From contig NZ_WVHO01000001.1 of the NCBI RefSeq assembly GCF_009834805.1, positions 1 through 64,000 on the forward strand: a stretch of 64,000 nt of DNA, in the 5' to 3' direction. Source of the stretch: Saccharibacter sp. 17.LH.SD. GTDB taxonomy: Bacteria; Pseudomonadota; Alphaproteobacteria; Acetobacterales; Acetobacteraceae. The notes below the pieces were generated by a model. That model saw nothing but the letters and a program-made list of their open reading frames with translations. It did no database searches and was not told the DNA's origin. The translations under genes and the position numbers were made by a program. This document shows positions 60,267 through 64,000 of this stretch, piece after piece. How positions within the stretch are numbered: position 1 is the first letter of the stretch; each line of letters begins with the position of its first letter.

Positions 60267-61268
60267 TTATGTCGGCGTTGGGTCGTGAGGTGGAGCGTCA
60301 ACTTGAGGGGATGATGGAACAATTTTGCCTGCTTTGGCGGCATCAAAAATGATTGTTCCATTATCTTCAATATTCATAATATTTTCGAACCGGTAACTTT
60401 CTTTGATATTTTTTATTTTGTATGTTTTGCGTGCAAAAATATTTTGCCGCGTAACATCATCAATTCCGTTAATATAGAGAAAGATACGGAAACTCTCTTT
60501 TTGAAAATCGTCACTACTCATCTGATAAAATGGACTTTCTTCATTAATTGCATGACATAATTCATGGTAATATTGCAGAATAGGAATAAAGTTTTCTTTG
60601 AGAGTTATTTGTTCAAAAATAGGTTTTGCACTTTTGTCTTCACATTGGACGATCCGTAAAAGGGTCATTTCTGAATTTAACGAGATAACAGAGTTTTTGC
60701 GTTCATTAATAATTTGGACGGATAGATATTTTATCCCGCCTTCCTCATAAACGACGATATCATCACTGATATTAACACGTGCTGGGATACGCGTGAAACG
60801 AGCAAAAATAAGACCTGTGACGACAGCGTTGACCAAAATACCTGTAAAGAGTTCGATTGAAACAATGGTATGAGAGATGGCTTGGGTTGGTGCCATAAAG
60901 CCAAAGCCAACTGTGGATAGGGTTTCGATACTAAAGAAAAATAAGGTAAGAAGGCTGGGGTTTTTGATGGACGATATTTCTGCCCATTCAGGGTAAAGAA
61001 GGGTCGCGAAAAAAAGGCAGATAACGCAATAAACCAGAAAGGATAAAAATGAAAATTTCCACCAAGATATTTGAATAAAATAATGATAAAGGTCATTCTT
61101 AATATTGTTTTTTATATTAATACTGACGATATCATCGTGGTTTAGATAGATTTTCTTTTTTCTGACTTTTAGTATCGAGCTCTTATCATATAGTTTTTTG
61201 AGAAAATTGTGTGATTTTGTATGATTACTGTGGTCATCTGGAATATCGTTTTTAGGTGGTTTTTCCAT
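60267..61268 (-). CDS. Inward-rectifier (KirBac-type) potassium channel
   Basis: A 333-residue protein starting MEKPPKNDIPDDHSNHTKSH. Segment M1 (SFLSFLVYCVICLFFATLLY) and M2 (ELFTGILVNAVVTGLIFARF) flank a pore with TVGFG. The C-terminal ~190 residues are the Kir immunoglobulin-like cytoplasmic domain (RFTRIPARVNISDDIVVYEE). It forms a K+-selective tetramer in the inner membrane. It is convergent with the phosphatase gene, 18 bp apart. Confidence 0.85.
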   Translation of the reverse strand: MEKPPKNDIPDDHSNHTKSHNFLKKLYDKSSILKVRKKKIYLNHDDIVSINIKNNIKNDLYHYFIQISWWKFSFLSFLVYCVICLFFATLLYPEWAEISSIKNPSLLTLFFFSIETLSTVGFGFMAPTQAISHTIVSIELFTGILVNAVVTGLIFARFTRIPARVNISDDIVVYEEGGIKYLSVQIINERKNSVISLNSEMTLLRIVQCEDKSAKPIFEQITLKENFIPILQYYHELCHAINEESPFYQMSSDDFQKESFRIFLYINGIDDVTRQNIFARKTYKIKNIKESYRFENIMNIEDNGTIIFDAAKAGKIVPSSPQVDAPPHDPTPT

Positions 61269-61503
61269 TATAATCCTCGTGGTCTGAGCATGATACCTCA
61301 TTACAGAGTGCCATCATATATTGAAGTTTAGGAGAGGAAAGTTGGAAAGAATATAAAAAACATATTTAGAACAAGTATATTTTCTGATGAACATATCTAA
61401 TATAATCATATTTAACGATGAGAAAATCTTGACCTTACTATGCAAATAAGGAGAAGGTTGTTCTTATATCGTTACAACATGGCATTCTTGCGTGGATTTT
61501 TCT

Positions 61504-62142
61504 ATGAAAGCATACATTTACGTCTTATTAATATTTTTATGTGCCGGTTCTGCATTTTGTTACAATAAATGGAATGACGTTGATAGATATATGACACTTT
61601 ATGCATCGGATATTAAGAATAGTCTAAAAAATCTCGAAGCAAAAATTGAAAAAAATAAAAGTAACGATACCGATTTATTTGAAATAAATTCTGGATTTCA
61701 TCAGAGTGTAACGTTTAATCCCTGTGTATCAAAAGTCACAAATGATGAAATAAAAATGATAAAAAATGTACCTTATTTCGTAAGCACAAATATATTTAAT
61801 AAAAAATTAGATTCTAATAATGCAAAAATTATTCCACATGTATTACTTGCTCAATTGATAAAAATTGAATATTATAAGATATTGGAAAATGTTTTTAATG
61901 TTGAAAGTCCACCAAGATCATGTAAGTTTATAATTGATTATATTGAACTTGATGATTACGGAAATCCAAAGGAGAAAAATACTTATTCATTTGTGATGAC
62001 ATATGAAAAATTTAAAAGGATTAATAAAAATTATACAACAGATTTCAAATTGGAAAATATAGCTTACTCTTTTGATGTAAATACTGATTTTGGAGGGAGT
62101 CTTTTATTGGAAAGTATAGCAGCTATTGGTTTGCTTCGTTAA
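61504..62142 (+). CDS. Hypothetical secreted, A+T-rich protein
   Basis: A 212-residue protein. MKAYIYVLLIFLCAGSAFCY looks like a signal peptide or anchor. The mature part is Asn/Lys-rich, with Cys in FNPCVSK and SCKFIIDYIELDDYG. Very low G+C marks it as foreign. An 11-bp hairpin 39 bp after the stop may end its transcript. No family is recognised. Confidence 0.6.
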   Translation: MKAYIYVLLIFLCAGSAFCYNKWNDVDRYMTLYASDIKNSLKNLEAKIEKNKSNDTDLFEINSGFHQSVTFNPCVSKVTNDEIKMIKNVPYFVSTNIFNKKLDSNNAKIIPHVLLAQLIKIEYYKILENVFNVESPPRSCKFIIDYIELDDYGNPKEKNTYSFVMTYEKFKRINKNYTTDFKLENIAYSFDVNTDFGGSLLLESIAAIGLLR

Positions 62143-62181
62143 ATATTATTATTGTAATGGTTTTATAACTATATTGGTACG

Positions 62182-62219
62182 TTATGCTGTAGCGTGATTT
62201 TTTATGTTCTACAGCATAA
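62182..62219. terminator. 11-bp inverted repeat after the secreted-protein gene
   Basis: TTATGCTGTAG and CTACAGCATAA pair perfectly around a 16-base, T-rich loop. Stable, but without a classical U-tract after the stem. Confidence 0.5.
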
Positions 62220-62289
62220 TGAAACTGCATTATGTGAATAAAAATCTTTTAGGTCTTGTTAGGACTTGAATAACAAACAACCTTCGACG

Positions 62290-62945
62290 GACCATCTCTG
62301 CGATTTTCTGTCGGCATTAAAATGGTGCGAAATGGTGTTTTCTACCTTCTGAGTTTAGTCCCTGGTGGATTGCCGCCCAGTTGTTCATTCGATGGTCGAA
62401 GCTTGGTGTCTGGCAGCGTCTCTTTGAACGGGTTAGCAGCAAGGATCAAGCATTGGGTGCGGTTTTTCTTGATGGAACTGTCATACGTGCCCACCATAAG
62501 GCGGCTGGGGCGGCTAAAAAAGGGGGTACAAAGACGGCCACAGAGATCGTGAAGCTCGTGGTCGATCACGTGGGGGGGGGGCATCAAGGTCTGTGTAGCC
62601 GCTGGCGGACGTGGCCAGGCTCTGTCTTTCACGCTGTCACCCGGACAGGCTACGAATGGTCATGTGCCTATGCTCTACGTTCTCATCTGTCCGCTCCGCC
62701 TAATTTATGTGGTCTGCGACCGTGGCTATGCCTCACATAAATTCCGTGACTCTCTTTGGACCCACGGGTCTCGTCCCGTTTCTCGCCACGCCAGAACGAT
62801 CCTAAAGTTACTTGCCCCAAATGGGCTTCCAGACACCGGCATCTTGTTGAAAATTTATGGGCACGGATTAAAGAGTGGTGGGAATGATTTTTGGAGGTTG
62901 GTCGCAAAAGGAGTGGCTTTCCAGCGGGTTGATGCTCTGTGATTG
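62290..62945 (+). mobile_element. IS5-family transposase remnant with frameshifts
   Basis: Pieces of one DDE transposase appear in at least three frames: NGVFYLL, then IRWSKLGVWQRLFERVSS with FLDGTVIRAHHKAAGA (first Asp), then ALSFTLSPGQATNGH with VVCDRGYASHKFRDSL (second Asp), then VENLWARIKEWWE (Glu). One shift falls at a run of ten G (62572-62581). Part of the N-terminus is missing. No terminal inverted repeats were identified. It lies directly beside the CRISPR-like repeats. Confidence 0.8.
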
Positions 62946-63023
62946 TTCGTGCGTGCAGGTTGCCCATAGTGATGGAAATATGAGCGTAAGAGCATATGCA
63001 TATAAAGCCTTATTGAGCCGTTT

Positions 63024-63126
63024 GCCGTGATTTACCTACCGGATTTGCCCATGGTAGGCTTGCGATCTGTTGTCGTGGCCTCAAGTTCCTGCCGTGGTTT
63101 ACCTACCGATTTGCCCATGGTAGGCT
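63024..63126. CRISPR. Two-repeat CRISPR-like array beside cas2
   Basis: Two direct repeats, 63024-63060 (37 nt) and 63091-63126 (36 nt), differ by one substitution and one inserted G. They enclose a 30-nt unique spacer. Repeat length 36 and spacer 30 are typical of type II-C. Each repeat contains CCTACC/GGTAGG arms. The array ends 59 bp from cas2, the usual place. More repeats may have been lost toward the IS remnant. Confidence 0.7.
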
Positions 63127-63184
63127 TAGCTATGATATAACTTATTGATATTGCTGTTATTTCTTTCATTTTCTGGATTAAAAA

Positions 63185-63514
63185 TCACAGCAATATCATT
63201 TGTTTTTCCCCGGTTTTTTCCGTTTTTTTAGCAAATCCAAGCATAATCTCCATTCGTCCATATTGTTTGTCTGTGATATGAAGAGCGCGGACACTCCCTT
63301 CCCGTGGGAGGGCTGTGCGGACGCGCCGGAGATGCTTCTCTATGCTGTCTTTCCCCCGCCCGATACGGGCGTAAACGGAGTATTGCACCATAATAAACCC
63401 GTCATGGCGGAGGAAGTTGCGAAAGCGCGTTGCCTGACGCCGCTGTGTTTTTGTGCGTACGGGGAGGTCAAAGAAAATCATGAGCCACAAAAATCGGGCC
63501 TCCTCGGCTTTCAT
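63185..63514 (-). CDS. cas2: CRISPR adaptation endonuclease Cas2 (type II-C-like)
   Basis: A 109-residue protein: LMIFFDLPVRTKTQRRQATR with the conserved Asp after the first strand, then FIMVQYSVYARIG and VRALHITDKQYGRMEIM. Length and sequence match Cas2 of type II-C systems. It bridges two Cas1 dimers during spacer integration. Its ATG overlaps the original cas1 stop (ATGA). Confidence 0.9.
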   Translation of the reverse strand: MKAEEARFLWLMIFFDLPVRTKTQRRQATRFRNFLRHDGFIMVQYSVYARIGRGKDSIEKHLRRVRTALPREGSVRALHITDKQYGRMEIMLGFAKKTEKTGEKQMILL

Positions 63515-64000
63515 GGCGTGCTTCTGTCTGCCAGTTGGGGGGATTTCAGCCCTTCGGCTTTACCTTGTGAAAGGGCCTTCACGAGGCTTGTTGTCATAGC
63601 CTCACTAGCCGCAAGGACGGTCATACATTCTGTGCCAATTAAAAACCTCTTCCGTGAGGATGTTGGCCATCAAACGGCGCTCTTCAAGAGTAATAGGCGC
63701 CGTGTTTGGTTCTGGGTCGTAACGGTAAATCATGCGATCAACAGCCGGGCGGAAAGGTTCTATAAGGTCATCGACAAGATTAAAGGCATTAGTACGGGAT
63801 GAATGGTGCACGCCAAGGGCTGGGACAAGGCCTGAGGCAACACAGCTCCGGGCAATGGCAGACCGAAGAATAGCATAGCCGTAATTAAGAAGTCCGTTTC
63901 GTTTATCGTCAGGGTCTGCCCGTGTGAATTTTGAAAAAAGACGTGACCAATAAAAGCGGGCAGCTTGGGCTTCAATATTTTCTGGGTCTCCTGACATCAC
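63511..64000 (-). pseudogene. cas1: cas1 (type II-like), partial at the window edge and frameshifted near the 3' end
   Basis: The visible ~163 codons encode the C-terminal half of Cas1: LFSKFTRADPDDKRNGLLNY, GYAILRSAIARSCVASGLVP, ALGVHHSSRTNAFNLVDDLI and EPFRPAVDRM, with the family His and Asp metal ligands. After LTEEV the frame shifts at a T5 run (A run at 63641-63645) and stops at 63605. Removing one T restores VLIGTECMTVLAASEAMTTS and further residues to a TGA at 63511-63513 that overlaps the cas2 start. The truncated protein lacks ~45 residues. Confidence 0.85.

Noticed and set aside
63024-63126. One repeat being a tracrRNA anti-repeat
   Set aside because: Both copies are in the same orientation; an anti-repeat would be inverted.
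63200-63802. 200-residue plus-strand frame across cas1 and cas2
   Set aside because: It is antisense to two recognisable Cas proteins and has no protein-like composition or known motif.

Overview
The window looks like a chromosomal segment of an acetic acid bacterium (Acetobacteraceae, Alphaproteobacteria) of moderate G+C. The evidence is a bacterial pyruvate decarboxylase, a Zymomonas-type glucose-fructose oxidoreductase, a Hint-domain secreted-type protein, an AceF/ManC-type GDP-mannose enzyme beside a Wza-like export lipoprotein, a gatCAB operon and a Blh-type sulfur enzyme. Genus cannot be fixed from sequence alone.

Positions 1-27617 are the integrase-side part of a temperate phage that continues past the left edge. 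The late genes run leftward: small and large terminase, DUF1073 portal, Mu F-like head protein, a NUDIX-DUF2213 fusion, decoration protein, DUF2184 capsid, neck proteins and the start of a DUF3383-like protein. This order resembles contractile-tailed phages. An Arc-like repressor divergent from an AntA/AntB antirepressor sits inside the late operon, like the P22 immI region. At 12.4-14.9 kb are HicAB, a MazF-like gene, small membrane proteins, a strongly folded candidate RNA and a WYL-like protein. The leftward early operon (21.2 to 15.0 kb) encodes Cro, a Rha/KilAC antirepressor, SSB, a GapR-like protein, a RusA-like nuclease, replication proteins with iterons inside the O-like gene, and two methyltransferase paralogues, one with a lost catalytic motif. 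A LexA-like repressor runs divergently. Five copies of one 15-bp operator flank the repressor region, three at its own promoter and two about 1.6 kb away before the recombination operon (ERF annealing protein, YqaJ exonuclease, two Lar-like zinc ribbons, excisionase candidate, integrase). A 3' fragment of tRNA-Val(GAC) beside the integrase is the attachment site.

27.8-39.2 kb holds a second copy of a phage HTH gene, a HEPN-like gene, a Rieske oxygenase, pdc, a fatty-acid hydroxylase-like protein and a polysaccharide cluster (export lipoprotein, ManC, two AT-rich glycosyltransferases). 39.2-44.8 kb is a housekeeping block (gfo, ruvX, gatCAB) bracketed by an intact tRNA-Ser(GCT) and an inverted 3' fragment of it. 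44.9-62.1 kb carries an Abi-type gene, a TrmB-like regulator with RidA and an MFS transporter, LysE, an AGE epimerase with hldE, a Hint gene split by an in-frame stop, blh, an MFS transporter, a glycosyltransferase, bfd/bfr, an acid phosphatase and a Kir-type channel.

The right end (62.3-64.0 kb) is a decaying CRISPR locus. It has an IS5-like transposase remnant, two 36-37 nt repeats around one 30-nt spacer, an intact cas2, and a cas1 broken by a frameshift near its 3' end. All family names come from reading the proteins, not from searches.
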